Of a stretch of DNA of 28,349 nt, positions 1-8,955 are shown in pieces; position 1 is the first letter of the stretch, and the number at the start of each line of letters is the position of its first letter. The notes under the pieces are model-generated. The model saw only the letters and a list, made by a program, of their open reading frames with translations, ran no database searches and had not been told where the DNA came from. A program made the position numbers and the translations under genes. The stretch is from Treponema sp. (GTDB taxonomy: Bacteria; Spirochaetota; Spirochaetia; Treponematales; Treponemataceae): the NCBI GenBank assembly GCA_023231445.1, contig JALNVF010000028.1:1-28349 (forward strand), read 5' to 3'.

Positions 1-693
1 AACAACACGGACTGATTTTTTTTCTTCAAGACCAACCGCTGCATTGTCGATCGTAAATAATCCCTGTGACGCTGATTTTATTTTCCCGACTTTGCTGCCA
101 GAATCATGCGCAAACTGTTCCGCTGCAGCCCGTGCATTTTTTGTAGCTTCGGCAATCATCTCGGGTTTTATACTGTTTAAGCCTGTGAATTCATACTGTA
201 CTTTTCCGTCATAATCCTGTGACACGGCAATATTACTCCCCATCAAATCAAGAGAATGTGCCTGAGCTGATTTTACGGCCGTTACATTCTTGGACCGGAC
301 AAGTACAGCTTCCCTCGCAATGTATATGTAGCGCGATTTATTTTCATTCATATACGGATTGATCGACGTATCAGTAATTGCAGGTGCTTGAACAGTATAA
401 TCGTCCTGAGAAAGTCCCTGTCGTTCCAGGTATACAGCCACTGTTTTCGTTTTACCTACAATATCTGTCTGGAGTTCCAGCAGATTATTTCCACCGATAC
501 TGAATGTAAGAGGCCATACAGCCAGATCAGCATCGACCTCACGTTCTGCAAGCCCTCTGACACTTACGATCCGGTCGGGTTTTGCAATCCGTCCGAATCC
601 GGCAGCAATAATAACGGATGAAATTATAAGTGCTGCCGCAGTAAGAATTCCTCGATATATAGAAGCTTTCACCGTTCTAGCGGATTTTTCCAT
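1..693 (-). CDS. SIMPL (DUF541) domain protein, C-terminus beyond window
   Basis: Read on the minus strand, an open frame runs from ATG at 693 to the window edge (231 codons, no stop), so the C-terminus is missing. A membrane segment or uncleaved signal anchor lies at about residues 13-33. It is followed by a typical SIMPL start (SVRGLAEREVDADLAVWPL, from about residue 44) and further on by the family-like stretch KPEMIAEATKNARAAAEQF. SIMPL proteins are periplasmic or surface proteins of poorly defined function. A strong AGGAGG Shine-Dalgarno at 701-707 fixes the start. The gene lies 30 bp downstream of manA on the same strand, so the two are probably co-transcribed. Family assignment is from recognised sequence pattern; the biological role is unknown. 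Confidence 0.85.
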   Translation of the reverse strand, partial: MEKSARTVKASIYRGILTAAALIISSVIIAAGFGRIAKPDRIVSVRGLAEREVDADLAVWPLTFSIGGNNLLELQTDIVGKTKTVAVYLERQGLSQDDYTVQAPAITDTSINPYMNENKSRYIYIAREAVLVRSKNVTAVKSAQAHSLDLMGSNIAVSQDYDGKVQYEFTGLNSIKPEMIAEATKNARAAAEQFAHDSGSKVGKIKSASQGLFTIDNAAVGLEEKKSVRVV

Positions 694-723
694 AAATAAA
701 ACCTCCTTATACTTCAATGTTCA

Positions 724-1656
724 TCAAATGGAAGAAACAACGAGCTGCATATTTCCACGGAAAACAACTTTTCCGTATCCTGCTGGAATAATAAAATGTT
801 TCCCCTTCTCAACCATCATTCCATCTACATTTCCGCTTCCTTCTACAACTGAAACAATCATAAATTTCTGATCCTGCTTAATTTCAGCGTTTTCTTCAAC
901 ATCTAGTGTCCATACGCTGAAAAACGGACAGCTTACAAGCTCATGCATATTACTATTAACCGTTTTCTTCAAATCTTTTGGCGGCTCGGTCTTAATAAAA
1001 GGCGCTTTTACCACATCAATACTTTGTTTCACATGCAGTTCACGCGGTTTTCCGTTGTTAAGACGGTCATAATCATAAACGCGGTATGTAATGTCGCTGT
1101 TCTGCTGGGTCTCCAGGAGAAGTGTTCCTCCTTTTATTGCATGAACAGTACCTGGTTCAATAAGGAAAAAATCTCCCTTCTGAACAGGTATTTCACGGAT
1201 AAATTCCTTCCACCGCTTCTGTTCAATCATCTGCTTTACTTCTTCGTGATTTTTAGCGTTGTGTCCAATAACAATCATAGTTCCCGGTTCAGCATCAAGA
1301 ATGTACCAGCACTCAGTTTTTCCAAGCGAGCCATTTTCATGTGTCTGTGCATAGGTATCGTCCGGATGAACCTGAATAGACAAGTCAGCATCTGCATCGA
1401 TAATTTTTGTGAGAAGAGGAAATCTACTCCCGTGTGCATTGCCAAACAGCTCGTTGTGTTCTGTCCACAACTGAGACAGATGCATTCCTGCATACGTTCC
1501 CGATGAGATTGTGCAGTCTCCGTTCGGATGAGCACTGACAGCCCAGCATTCACCAACATGTTCACCCGGAAGATTATATCCGAACTCAGAAAGACGACTA
1601 CCGCCCCATATTGTCTCTTTTAAGACAGGATTTAAAAAAATGATTTCTCTACTCAT
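724..1656 (-). CDS. manA: Mannose-6-phosphate isomerase, class I
   Basis: A 310-residue protein of the short class I (cupin) phosphomannose isomerases, which interconvert mannose-6-phosphate and fructose-6-phosphate in the cytoplasm. Expected zinc ligands are visible: Gln95 and His97 in QVHPDD, Glu115 in GKTECWYIL and His172 in PGTVHAIKGG. The N-terminal LNPVLKETIWGG is typical. Length matches the Firmicutes-type ManA rather than the roughly 390-residue E. coli form. Translation ends with two stops in tandem. No Shine-Dalgarno precedes the ATG; instead a promoter-like TTGTTT-17-TATAGT ends 6 nt before it (see promoter entry), suggesting a leaderless message. The SIMPL gene follows 30 bp downstream. 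Confidence 0.93.
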   Translation of the reverse strand: MSREIIFLNPVLKETIWGGSRLSEFGYNLPGEHVGECWAVSAHPNGDCTISSGTYAGMHLSQLWTEHNELFGNAHGSRFPLLTKIIDADADLSIQVHPDDTYAQTHENGSLGKTECWYILDAEPGTMIVIGHNAKNHEEVKQMIEQKRWKEFIREIPVQKGDFFLIEPGTVHAIKGGTLLLETQQNSDITYRVYDYDRLNNGKPRELHVKQSIDVVKAPFIKTEPPKDLKKTVNSNMHELVSCPFFSVWTLDVEENAEIKQDQKFMIVSVVEGSGNVDGMMVEKGKHFIIPAGYGKVVFRGNMQLVVSSI

Positions 1657-1662
1657 GTATTA

Positions 1663-1691
1663 ACTATACTATAGTTATCCGGTATAAACAA
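1663..1691 (-). promoter_or_regulatory. Predicted promoter of manA, leaderless geometry
   Basis: On the minus strand TTGTTT (1691-1686) is separated by 17 nt from TATAGT (1668-1663), and only 6 nt (TAATAC) lie between the -10 box and the manA ATG. A start site 6-7 nt after the -10 box would fall on the A of the ATG. No AGGAGG-like sequence is present. Seen directly: the hexamers, spacing and lack of a Shine-Dalgarno. Inferred: promoter function. Confidence 0.55.
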
Positions 1692-1756
1692 CATAGTTTT
1701 TAAAGACTCCTTTTATCCACCAGGATTTTATCTGCTTATTCCTATTGATAAACGGA

Positions 1757-1762
1757 TATAAT
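1757..1762 (+). promoter_or_regulatory. Candidate -10 box for the ABC transporter pair
   Basis: A perfect TATAAT lies 17 nt before the ATG at 1780. No convincing -35 hexamer is found at 16-18 nt spacing, and no Shine-Dalgarno is visible between it and the ATG. The leader would be about 10 nt long. This is weak support for a promoter in the 123-bp divergent gap with manA. Confidence 0.35.
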
Positions 1763-1779
1763 AGCTTTACTTTATACAT

Positions 1780-3522
1780 ATGCCCTATCACGAAAAAATA
1801 TCTTCATATTTCAAAACAGAAATCACCGTTCTTACAATTGTTACCATCTCCGGGCTATTGTATAATACAGGACTTCTGGCCGCACCGTATCTTCAGGGAA
1901 AACTTATAGATGCAATAGCTGGAAGGCAGCAGCTGCAAAGAGTTCTCTTTACTGCATTTCTTCTGGTCGCATCAACCGCGATCGTTCAATGTTCTCGTGC
2001 CGTCAAACGGTTTTATGTAAGACGTTTTGCAAACGATGTAAATGCACAAATGCAGAATGTTATCTATGCAAATCTTGTACATCAAAGTGAAGATACACTG
2101 TTTTCCGACAATGTGGGAAACCTTATGACAAAAGCAGTATCAGACGTAGATGCATGTGTTGAAGGTATGCGGAAATTCACGACAGAAATATTCGATACGG
2201 GCGTATTTCTTATTTCCTATCTTGTGGTACTTCTGGTGTATGACTGGAAGCTTACACTCGTTTCATGTTCCTTTATTCCGCTTGCACTGTTTTCTGCAGG
2301 CAGACTGCGCAAAATAATCTCAGGCTTTACATTATCGTGGCGTAAAAGTATGAGTGAAGTCACAAACAGTACATACGATTATGTTAATAATGCAATGCTG
2401 TACCGGATCAACGGAAGGGAAAACGATAATTGTACTGCATATGAACAACTTAACAAAGATTATGAAAAAAAAGCAGTTCTGGCAAATATATGGGAAAATT
2501 CAATGATGCCCGTTTATAAAGTAATTTCCCTTGCAGGAATAATACTGATCGTAGTATCCGGTGGAGAAAAAGTTATTAACGGAGGATGGAGCATTGGAAA
2601 GTTTACCGCGTATGTTGCCATGTTTATTGCCCTCGCAGAAAAAGCAAGCCATGCGGGAAAGCTGTTTAATTCGGTGCAGAAAGCAGAGGTCTCATGGGAC
2701 CGGATAAAACCATTTATGAATAATTCTTTCCCTGATAATAATAAAACATCAGATTCTGTTGAAACGTTTTTCGATACAGATTCCACTTGTTCTGTTGTTT
2801 CTTCTACGAATGTTTCATTTGCATGGCCGGAAAATAAACCGATTATACATAATATATCATTTTCTCTCGGACGGGGAAAAATACTCGGAGTTACAGGACC
2901 TGTTGCTTGCGGAAAATCGACACTTGCAAGACTCTTTCTTGGCGGACGCAGGTACGGTGGATCAATAAAAATATACGGTAAAGAATTATCTGAACTTTCC
3001 GACAGCAGCCGCATAAAACTTATTGCATATATGGGGCATGAGGCAAGTCTTTTGTCCGCGACAATTTACGATAATGTAACTCTCGGAAATGACGGAAATA
3101 TCGACGATGTTCTTCAAACTGTTTGTTTTGACACAGACCTCAAAGAAATGGCGGATGGCATAAAAACACTCGTTGGAAACGGAGGCGTGCGGCTTTCCGG
3201 CGGTCAACAGGAACGAATCGCACTCGCACGTACGCTGTATCATAAAACCCCGTTTATCATTCTTGATGATCCGTTTGCATCCGTTGATCGGGCTACAGAA
3301 CAAAATATTCTCTCTAATATCCGCAGAAACTATTCCGATTGTACCATTCTGCTGATTTCTCACAGATTATCGCAGTTCAGTACGCTGGACGGAGTACTTC
3401 TACTGGAAAAAGATGGTACCGCAATCTGTTCTTCTCATGAAAAACTTATGAAATGTTCAGAAACATACCGAAACCTGTACGAACTGCAGGAAAAACATAT
3501 CAATGACGAGGCTCATAGATGA
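1780..3522 (+). CDS. ABC exporter half-transporter with degenerate Walker B
   Basis: A 580-residue permease-ATPase fusion of the ABCB-type exporter family: a six-helix membrane domain (about residues 12-290) followed by a nucleotide-binding domain (about 340-575). In the NBD the Walker A is GPVACGKS (373-380), with Cys377 where Gly is usual. The Q-loop glutamine position appears as His421 (YMGH). The signature LSGGQ (472-476) is intact. Walker B reads IILDDPFA, with Asp497 replacing the catalytic glutamate, and the switch His528 is present. Such an Asp is the hallmark of the degenerate-site subunit in heterodimeric exporters such as TM287/288. Its stop overlaps the start of the next gene (ATGA), so the partner is the adjacent half-transporter. 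Substrate cannot be deduced. Confidence 0.93.
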   Translation: MPYHEKISSYFKTEITVLTIVTISGLLYNTGLLAAPYLQGKLIDAIAGRQQLQRVLFTAFLLVASTAIVQCSRAVKRFYVRRFANDVNAQMQNVIYANLVHQSEDTLFSDNVGNLMTKAVSDVDACVEGMRKFTTEIFDTGVFLISYLVVLLVYDWKLTLVSCSFIPLALFSAGRLRKIISGFTLSWRKSMSEVTNSTYDYVNNAMLYRINGRENDNCTAYEQLNKDYEKKAVLANIWENSMMPVYKVISLAGIILIVVSGGEKVINGGWSIGKFTAYVAMFIALAEKASHAGKLFNSVQKAEVSWDRIKPFMNNSFPDNNKTSDSVETFFDTDSTCSVVSSTNVSFAWPENKPIIHNISFSLGRGKILGVTGPVACGKSTLARLFLGGRRYGGSIKIYGKELSELSDSSRIKLIAYMGHEASLLSATIYDNVTLGNDGNIDDVLQTVCFDTDLKEMADGIKTLVGNGGVRLSGGQQERIALARTLYHKTPFIILDDPFASVDRATEQNILSNIRRNYSDCTILLISHRLSQFSTLDGVLLLEKDGTAICSSHEKLMKCSETYRNLYELQEKHINDEAHR

Positions 3523-5237
3523 TAGTGCACACAGAACGGAAAAACACAACCACCGCCGTCATCATTTATGAAATACTCAGAAAATACTGGTATATAACAA
3601 TTCTTCTCATCATTTCTGCGGCAGGCGCGGTTATTGCCGGACTCATACCGCCGCGCATCATACAGTCGTTCATCGATATATACCTCACTAATGGGCATAG
3701 TATATCCGAAGCTGGAAAAAGAATTATAAAAATTGCGCTTGCATATTTTTCGTCATTTGCCGTAATTGCATTTTTTGAAATTATAAAAGAAGCTGTACTC
3801 AGTGCTGCAGGTCAAAAAATTGCGGTGACCATGCGTACTACAATGCTGCGAAAAATGGAACACCTGCCGGCTTTGTACTTTACAATGAACGAAAGCGGTA
3901 CGACCGTATCGCGTTTTACAAACGACATCGAAGCAGTTCAGTCTTTATTTACAAATGGTGTTGTTGGGATGGCAATAGATCTGCTGAAAATAATCGGAAT
4001 CGTCGTTTCTATGTGGATGTTCAATTCAATTCTTGGTATTTTTATGCTGTGCATTCTGCCGCTTGTATATGTAATTACCCGTTTTTTTCAAAAACGTATG
4101 CTCTATGCTCAGAAAAAAAAGAGAAGAATCATCGCACAAGTCACAGGATTTGTACCAGAAACAGTACGAAGCATCAGAATGATTCATTCGTTTGGCAAAG
4201 AATCATATATGCAGCGGAAATATGCTGCATGCATCACAGAAAACTACAACACTATTGAAAAAATAAATCTCTACGATTCAATTTATTCCCCCATTATCAG
4301 AACTATCTGCTCGTTAATAATTGCATCTCTTGCAGTACTAGCCTCGGCACATCTTTCATTTGCACTCATTACAGCAGGTATGGCCGCTGCCAGTATTCAA
4401 TACATTATGGATGTATTTGAGCCAATAGGAAATATCGGTATGGAACTGCAAAGTATTCAAAGCGCCTTTGCCGGAATTTCGCGCGTAAATGAATTCCTTG
4501 CAGCAGAAGAAGAACCTCAGAAAAACGAAAATGCGTCCGCCATTCTTTTTCAGCAGATCAGGACCGGAAATAAAATTACGATTGATCTGGAGCATGTAAC
4601 ATTTGCATACAATACGACTTCGGGAAAAATACTGGATGATATATCACTAACTATAAAACCGGAAGAGCGAATAACGTTTGTGGGGCGTACAGGCGCGGGA
4701 AAATCAACTCTGTTCAATATTATTCCAGGGTTACTTATACCGCAATCGGGAGAAGTACTGATTAACGGTATTAATATAACGGAAATTCCGAATACCGATA
4801 AACGGCGTATATTCGGCTGTGTAGCCCAGCATTTTGACTTTATAAAGGGTACTATCGCAGAGCAGATTGCAATGGGAGACAAAGCTGTTACCCGCGCCGA
4901 CATTGAAGAAGCGCTTGATTTTACCGGTATGCTCAGATATGTCCGTTCTCTGGAAAAAGGACTTGATACACCTGCAGAACAGCGGTTGTTCTCACAGGGA
5001 CAACTTCAGCTGCTTGCGGTTTCCCGTGCAATCGTTGCGCATCCGCCAGTCTTATTACTCGATGAAATTACTGCAAATCTTGATTCTGCTACGGAAAAAA
5101 ATCTGCTTACAATACTTGAAAAAGCCGGCAGAGGTCGTACAGTACTTTCAGTTTCACACAGACTTTCTGCACAAATTCAATGCGACTGTATTATTACAGT
5201 AAAAAATGGCAGACTGTATGAAAAACCAATACAGTAA
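3519..5237 (+). CDS. ABC exporter half-transporter with variant signature motif
   Basis: A 572-residue permease-ATPase fusion that starts inside the stop codon of the preceding half-transporter (4-bp ATGA overlap), implying translational coupling and heterodimer formation. The membrane domain spans about residues 22-310 and the NBD about 352-570. Walker A is canonical (GRTGAGKS, 389-396), as are the Q-loop Gln437, Walker B LLLDE with Glu516, and His547. The signature motif is altered to FSQGQ (491-495) instead of LSGGQ. Paired with the upstream subunit this gives one canonical site (this Walker A/B with the partner LSGGQ) and one degenerate site. The gene ends 19 bp before the convergent ppk1 stop, and I see no hairpin there. 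The transported substrate is unknown. Confidence 0.93.
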   Translation: MIVHTERKNTTTAVIIYEILRKYWYITILLIISAAGAVIAGLIPPRIIQSFIDIYLTNGHSISEAGKRIIKIALAYFSSFAVIAFFEIIKEAVLSAAGQKIAVTMRTTMLRKMEHLPALYFTMNESGTTVSRFTNDIEAVQSLFTNGVVGMAIDLLKIIGIVVSMWMFNSILGIFMLCILPLVYVITRFFQKRMLYAQKKKRRIIAQVTGFVPETVRSIRMIHSFGKESYMQRKYAACITENYNTIEKINLYDSIYSPIIRTICSLIIASLAVLASAHLSFALITAGMAAASIQYIMDVFEPIGNIGMELQSIQSAFAGISRVNEFLAAEEEPQKNENASAILFQQIRTGNKITIDLEHVTFAYNTTSGKILDDISLTIKPEERITFVGRTGAGKSTLFNIIPGLLIPQSGEVLINGINITEIPNTDKRRIFGCVAQHFDFIKGTIAEQIAMGDKAVTRADIEEALDFTGMLRYVRSLEKGLDTPAEQRLFSQGQLQLLAVSRAIVAHPPVLLLDEITANLDSATEKNLLTILEKAGRGRTVLSVSHRLSAQIQCDCIITVKNGRLYEKPIQ

Positions 5238-5256
5238 AAAATAAATACGGTAATAC

Positions 5257-7383
5257 TTAGTTCTTCCGTCGCACTTTGAATTCTATTTTCGGTTCTTTTG
5301 CAGCCTTATCTGCCCGACGTTTGTATTTCTTATACAATAGTTCCTGCGCCCGTTTCAAAGGTTCATCGATTGAAGGTTCGTTTGGAACCCATACTCCCGT
5401 CGATTCAAGCATATGAGAATTAGTATTATCTTCAAAGTATGTATCAAGAATACTCTTCACTTCGGTAAATACATGCGGATCAAGAATCGGAAACATAAGT
5501 TCTATACGACGGTCAAGATTCCGCGACATCCAATCGGCACTCGCAAGATACAATTCGGGACTACCCCCGTTCTGAAAATAGAAAATACGGGAGTGTTCAA
5601 GATACCGGTCGACAATCGATACAACTTTTATATTCTCGCTCATATTCTTCACACCGGGTACGAGCATGCAAATACCGCGTATATTGAGCAAAATTTTTAC
5701 ACCGGCACAGCTGGCGTTATACAAAGCTTTTATTACTTCCTCGTGCGTAAGGCTGTTCATTTTTGCAATGACAAGGCCCCGACTGCCTGCTTTTGTACGG
5801 TCAATTTCGCGCTGAATCATTGCAAGTATTCTGCTTTTCATCGAAACAGGTGCCATGGAAAGATGTTTCATCGTTTGAAGCGTACTGTACCCCGTTACCA
5901 GATTAAAAAAGGAAGTTGCGTCGTTAGCTATTTCCTGATTCGCTGTAAACAGTGATAAATCTGAATACAACTTCGCTGTTTTTGGATTGTAATTCCCCGT
6001 AGCGATGTGTACGTACCGTCTGATTAAATCGCATTCCCTTCGTATGACCATCAGTATTTTTGCATGGACCTTCAAATTCACCAGACCGTAAATTACAATC
6101 GCACCGGCTTTTTCAAGCTCATTCGCCCATGCAATGTTGCGCTCCTCATCAAAACGGGCTTTAAGCTCAACTAATACCGTAACCTGTTTTCCGTTACGGG
6201 CAGCACGTTCAAGCGCCGTAATAATCGGAGAATCACGGCCCGTACGGTACAGAGTCATTTTAATAGCAAGCACATCAGAATCATCTGCTGCATCCGAAAT
6301 AAATTTTATCACAGGCTGATACGATTCATAAGGGACATGAAGAAGAATATCGTGCTGCTTAATCGTATCCCAGTATTGATCCGTTTCGGGCAGATCAACA
6401 GGATAAAAATGCTGCCATTCGGGATACGACATCTTCACCGCCTCGTCAGTGCTGCGAAGTTCCATGAGTGCGCAAGGATCAAGAATACCGTCTGTTTTAT
6501 ATACGTCATCCTCTTCAAGTCCGAGTTTTTCCATCAGAAACGGTAAAATAATTTTCCCTTCTCTACTGCATGAAAGTTGTACAGCAAAGGACGACTTACG
6601 CTGAACAAGTACATCTTCCATTGCATGAATAAAATTACTCCCGGAATCTTCATCAACAGCAAAATCCGCATCACGGGCAACTTTGAAAAACATTTTCTCT
6701 TCCACTGTAAAGCCTGGAAAAAGACGAGTTCCGTTTTTTTCTATTATGTCATCAAGAAGCGCAAACTGTTTCTCTTTTGTTTTATCAGAAGGAAGCCAGA
6801 CTACACGGGAAAGACCGGCCGGAATCGGGACAAGTGCAATCCGTACAGACTCGTCACTGCCTTTCAGCTGATCTGAAGGAGATTTGATACCTTCTATAGG
6901 TTTAAGCAGAAACGCAGCCTGAAAAGTCATATTGCCTATATGCGGAAACTCTTCGGTATCAGTACGAAGTGGTGTAAGAAGCGGATAGATCTCGTTTACA
7001 AACATATTTTGTGTATATTCGTTCTGCCGAGGAGAATATGACGATGAATCAACATAAACAAGTCCTTCTTCGGCTAATGCAGGCATAATATCATTCATAA
7101 GGCATTCATGCTGCCTGCGTATAACCTGATGTGCACGTGCAGAAATTTGTTTAAGCTGCATCTCAGGCGTAAGCCCCGACACATCTCGCTGTTGTGAATC
7201 AGTAAGCTGCATTCGTTTGATTGCTGCAACACGAACTTGAAAAAATTCATCGAAATTACTCGATACAATCGCAAGAAACTGCAGTCTTTCAATAAGTGGT
7301 GTATTTTTGTTTAAAGCCTGATGGAGTACACGTGCATTGAACTCTATCCAGGAAAGCTCTCGGTTAAAAAATCTTATTTCCAT
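5257..7383 (-). CDS. ppk1: Polyphosphate kinase 1
   Basis: A 708-residue PPK1, of usual family length, which reversibly transfers the ATP gamma-phosphate to a growing polyphosphate chain. The N-terminus (FFNRELSWIEFNARVL, SNFDEFFQVRVA) is diagnostic. His440 in KVHAK corresponds to the autophosphorylated histidine (His435 of E. coli). His459 in RYVHIATGNYN and His597 in YLEHSRIFYF are the other conserved histidines. Arg380 in LYRTGRDSPI belongs to the phosphate-binding region. It is the last gene of a three-gene minus-strand operon, 27 bp after the PPX-like gene. The Shine-Dalgarno is weak (GGGAC). A TGTTATAAT extended -10 overlaps the upstream stop codon and may give an extra internal promoter. 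Confidence 0.96.
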   Translation of the reverse strand: MEIRFFNRELSWIEFNARVLHQALNKNTPLIERLQFLAIVSSNFDEFFQVRVAAIKRMQLTDSQQRDVSGLTPEMQLKQISARAHQVIRRQHECLMNDIMPALAEEGLVYVDSSSYSPRQNEYTQNMFVNEIYPLLTPLRTDTEEFPHIGNMTFQAAFLLKPIEGIKSPSDQLKGSDESVRIALVPIPAGLSRVVWLPSDKTKEKQFALLDDIIEKNGTRLFPGFTVEEKMFFKVARDADFAVDEDSGSNFIHAMEDVLVQRKSSFAVQLSCSREGKIILPFLMEKLGLEEDDVYKTDGILDPCALMELRSTDEAVKMSYPEWQHFYPVDLPETDQYWDTIKQHDILLHVPYESYQPVIKFISDAADDSDVLAIKMTLYRTGRDSPIITALERAARNGKQVTVLVELKARFDEERNIAWANELEKAGAIVIYGLVNLKVHAKILMVIRRECDLIRRYVHIATGNYNPKTAKLYSDLSLFTANQEIANDATSFFNLVTGYSTLQTMKHLSMAPVSMKSRILAMIQREIDRTKAGSRGLVIAKMNSLTHEEVIKALYNASCAGVKILLNIRGICMLVPGVKNMSENIKVVSIVDRYLEHSRIFYFQNGGSPELYLASADWMSRNLDRRIELMFPILDPHVFTEVKSILDTYFEDNTNSHMLESTGVWVPNEPSIDEPLKRAQELLYKKYKRRADKAAKEPKIEFKVRRKN

Positions 7384-7409
7384 AAAACCAGTCCCGTAAA
7401 TTACTAATA

Positions 7410-7418
7410 ATTATAACA
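7410..7418 (-). promoter_or_regulatory. Possible internal extended -10 promoter for ppk1
   Basis: On the minus strand the sequence TGTTATAAT (7418-7410) is a full extended -10 element whose TATAAT overlaps the TAA stop of the PPX-like gene. It lies about 26 nt before the ppk1 ATG. No good -35 hexamer is visible 17 nt upstream. The same nine bases occur in the better-supported promoter at 19277-19305. Function is inferred. Confidence 0.35.
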
Positions 7419-8937
7419 GCATTACCTTATACCCGAAAACAGATTCAAACAAACCCGCTTTTTCGGTAAGTGCAATTTTTTCAAGAACAGTATTACGTTC
7501 TTTTACCTGAAGAACAAACGTATCATTTTCAAGGCGCAATGCCATATCCGACATCTTCTGTGCATGACCTCTATCAAGTGCATCTGCAATCCGTAGTATG
7601 GAGGTAAGCTTAAGAATAGTCATACGATCAGAGCGTGGCAGCATCTGAAACTGTTCGTCGTCCTGAGGAAGAAGTTTACCGCGATGATATTTTGCAATCT
7701 CCGCAACAATCGTATTCTCAAATTTATTTAATCCGAAAATCTCAGAATTACGGATAATATATGAACCATGCAGATTATGATCATCCATGCGAATAAACAT
7801 ACCGATATCATGTAAAATTGCAGATACTTCAAGCAGCAACCGGGAACGGTCTCCAAGTGCTATTTCATCCTTCAGCGTATCATAAATCCACAAGCTCATT
7901 CTGCGCACATACTCAGCATGTTTCTCATCACCACGATATTTATGAAGTAAATTCATTGCGGACGCTGTTATCTGCGACTTAAATTCACTCTGAAGCTCCT
8001 CGCTAGGTACCGCTGTTTTACTAATAATAAGGCCGTCGCGTATATTTGTCTCGGGGACGATAATAGTTTTTACGTTTGTCAGATGAATGAAAAGTTTATA
8101 AATCAGCAGACTTACATGCATCGTCTGCGCCTCATTATACGAAATCTTGAAACGTGCTATACATTCTTCAATCGAATACTGCTGTATCTCATCGACGAAC
8201 TTACCGAAAGCATTTCGATCTATCGACCACAGCCATGTTGAAATCGGTTTACCGACTTTTATTGCAGCAAGAGTTGCATCACTTCCGACCGCTATGAACT
8301 GTTGTACATCTGCAAGATTTAATTCACTATCGAGGGAACCTTTTGTATTACGGATAAATTCTTCAATGTAGCGTTGAATATCTTCAACGGAACTTGTAAG
8401 CAGATGCATCTGCTGTTCAATACGAACTGTGCCGAGCTTCAATGAATGAGCTCCCGCCATTTTTCCTTTCCGGATCAGAAGCATTTCAGTTGAACCGCCA
8501 CCTACTTCAACGATCATCGAATCTTCTGTACGAACTTTCGGAGCTTCATCTTTCAGGCATTCTGATACAGCAAGATACATAAGACGATTTTCTTCAATAC
8601 CATCAATGACTTTTACTTTAAAACCTGTTTTAACAAAAATACGATCCATGACAGGATCGCGGTTTTTAGCTTCTCTGAAAGCACTTGTTGCTATCACCGT
8701 CGTCTGAGACGGAACAATTCCCCAACCTGCAAGTTGTTCGCGAAAACGTGAAAGAATTTTTACACACTGAATCTGTGTATCGAGTAAAATCGTACCTCCC
8801 GTAAAAACATCACGTCCCAGAGAAACAGGAAGTTCCGAACGGTCAAGAATATTTCTTTTTCTGTCTTCAGTGAATTCGGCAACAAGAAGGCGTATCCCTG
8901 TTGAGCCGATTTCAATGACTGCCTCTGGGGTCGCCAT
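7411..8937 (-). CDS. PPX/GppA phosphatase with C-terminal HD domain
   Basis: A 508-residue exopolyphosphatase / guanosine pentaphosphate phosphatase family protein. The N-terminal actin-like ASKHA domain (about 1-305) carries phosphate-binding loops IEIGSTGIRLL (8-18) and EVGGGSTEM (144-152), the ATSAFREAKNR block (83-93) and Glu115/Glu116 in GIEENRL, the region of the catalytic glutamate. The C-terminal part (about 325-500) is an HD domain with His340, and His376-Asp377 in ILHDIGMF. Family members hydrolyse polyphosphate and/or pppGpp; which substrate is used cannot be told from sequence. An AGGAG Shine-Dalgarno about 8 nt before the ATG supports the start. It sits between the glycosidase-like gene (18-bp gap) and ppk1 (27-bp gap), so synthesis and breakdown enzymes are in one operon. 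Confidence 0.92.
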   Translation of the reverse strand: MATPEAVIEIGSTGIRLLVAEFTEDRKRNILDRSELPVSLGRDVFTGGTILLDTQIQCVKILSRFREQLAGWGIVPSQTTVIATSAFREAKNRDPVMDRIFVKTGFKVKVIDGIEENRLMYLAVSECLKDEAPKVRTEDSMIVEVGGGSTEMLLIRKGKMAGAHSLKLGTVRIEQQMHLLTSSVEDIQRYIEEFIRNTKGSLDSELNLADVQQFIAVGSDATLAAIKVGKPISTWLWSIDRNAFGKFVDEIQQYSIEECIARFKISYNEAQTMHVSLLIYKLFIHLTNVKTIIVPETNIRDGLIISKTAVPSEELQSEFKSQITASAMNLLHKYRGDEKHAEYVRRMSLWIYDTLKDEIALGDRSRLLLEVSAILHDIGMFIRMDDHNLHGSYIIRNSEIFGLNKFENTIVAEIAKYHRGKLLPQDDEQFQMLPRSDRMTILKLTSILRIADALDRGHAQKMSDMALRLENDTFVLQVKERNTVLEKIALTEKAGLFESVFGYKVMLL

Positions 8938-8955
8938 ATCATTAACTCCTGATTA

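Noticed and set aside
388..621. Plus-strand open frame opposite the SIMPL gene
   Set aside because: Minus-strand translation is a clear SIMPL protein with AGGAGG; the plus frame is a shadow.
943..1506. Long plus-strand open frame (187 codons) inside manA
   Set aside because: Opposite strand of a gene with confirmed active-site residues; the translation has no domain-like pattern and no ribosome site.
5238..5256. Terminator between the second ABC gene and ppk1
   Set aside because: The 19-bp convergent gap has A-runs but no self-complementary stem.
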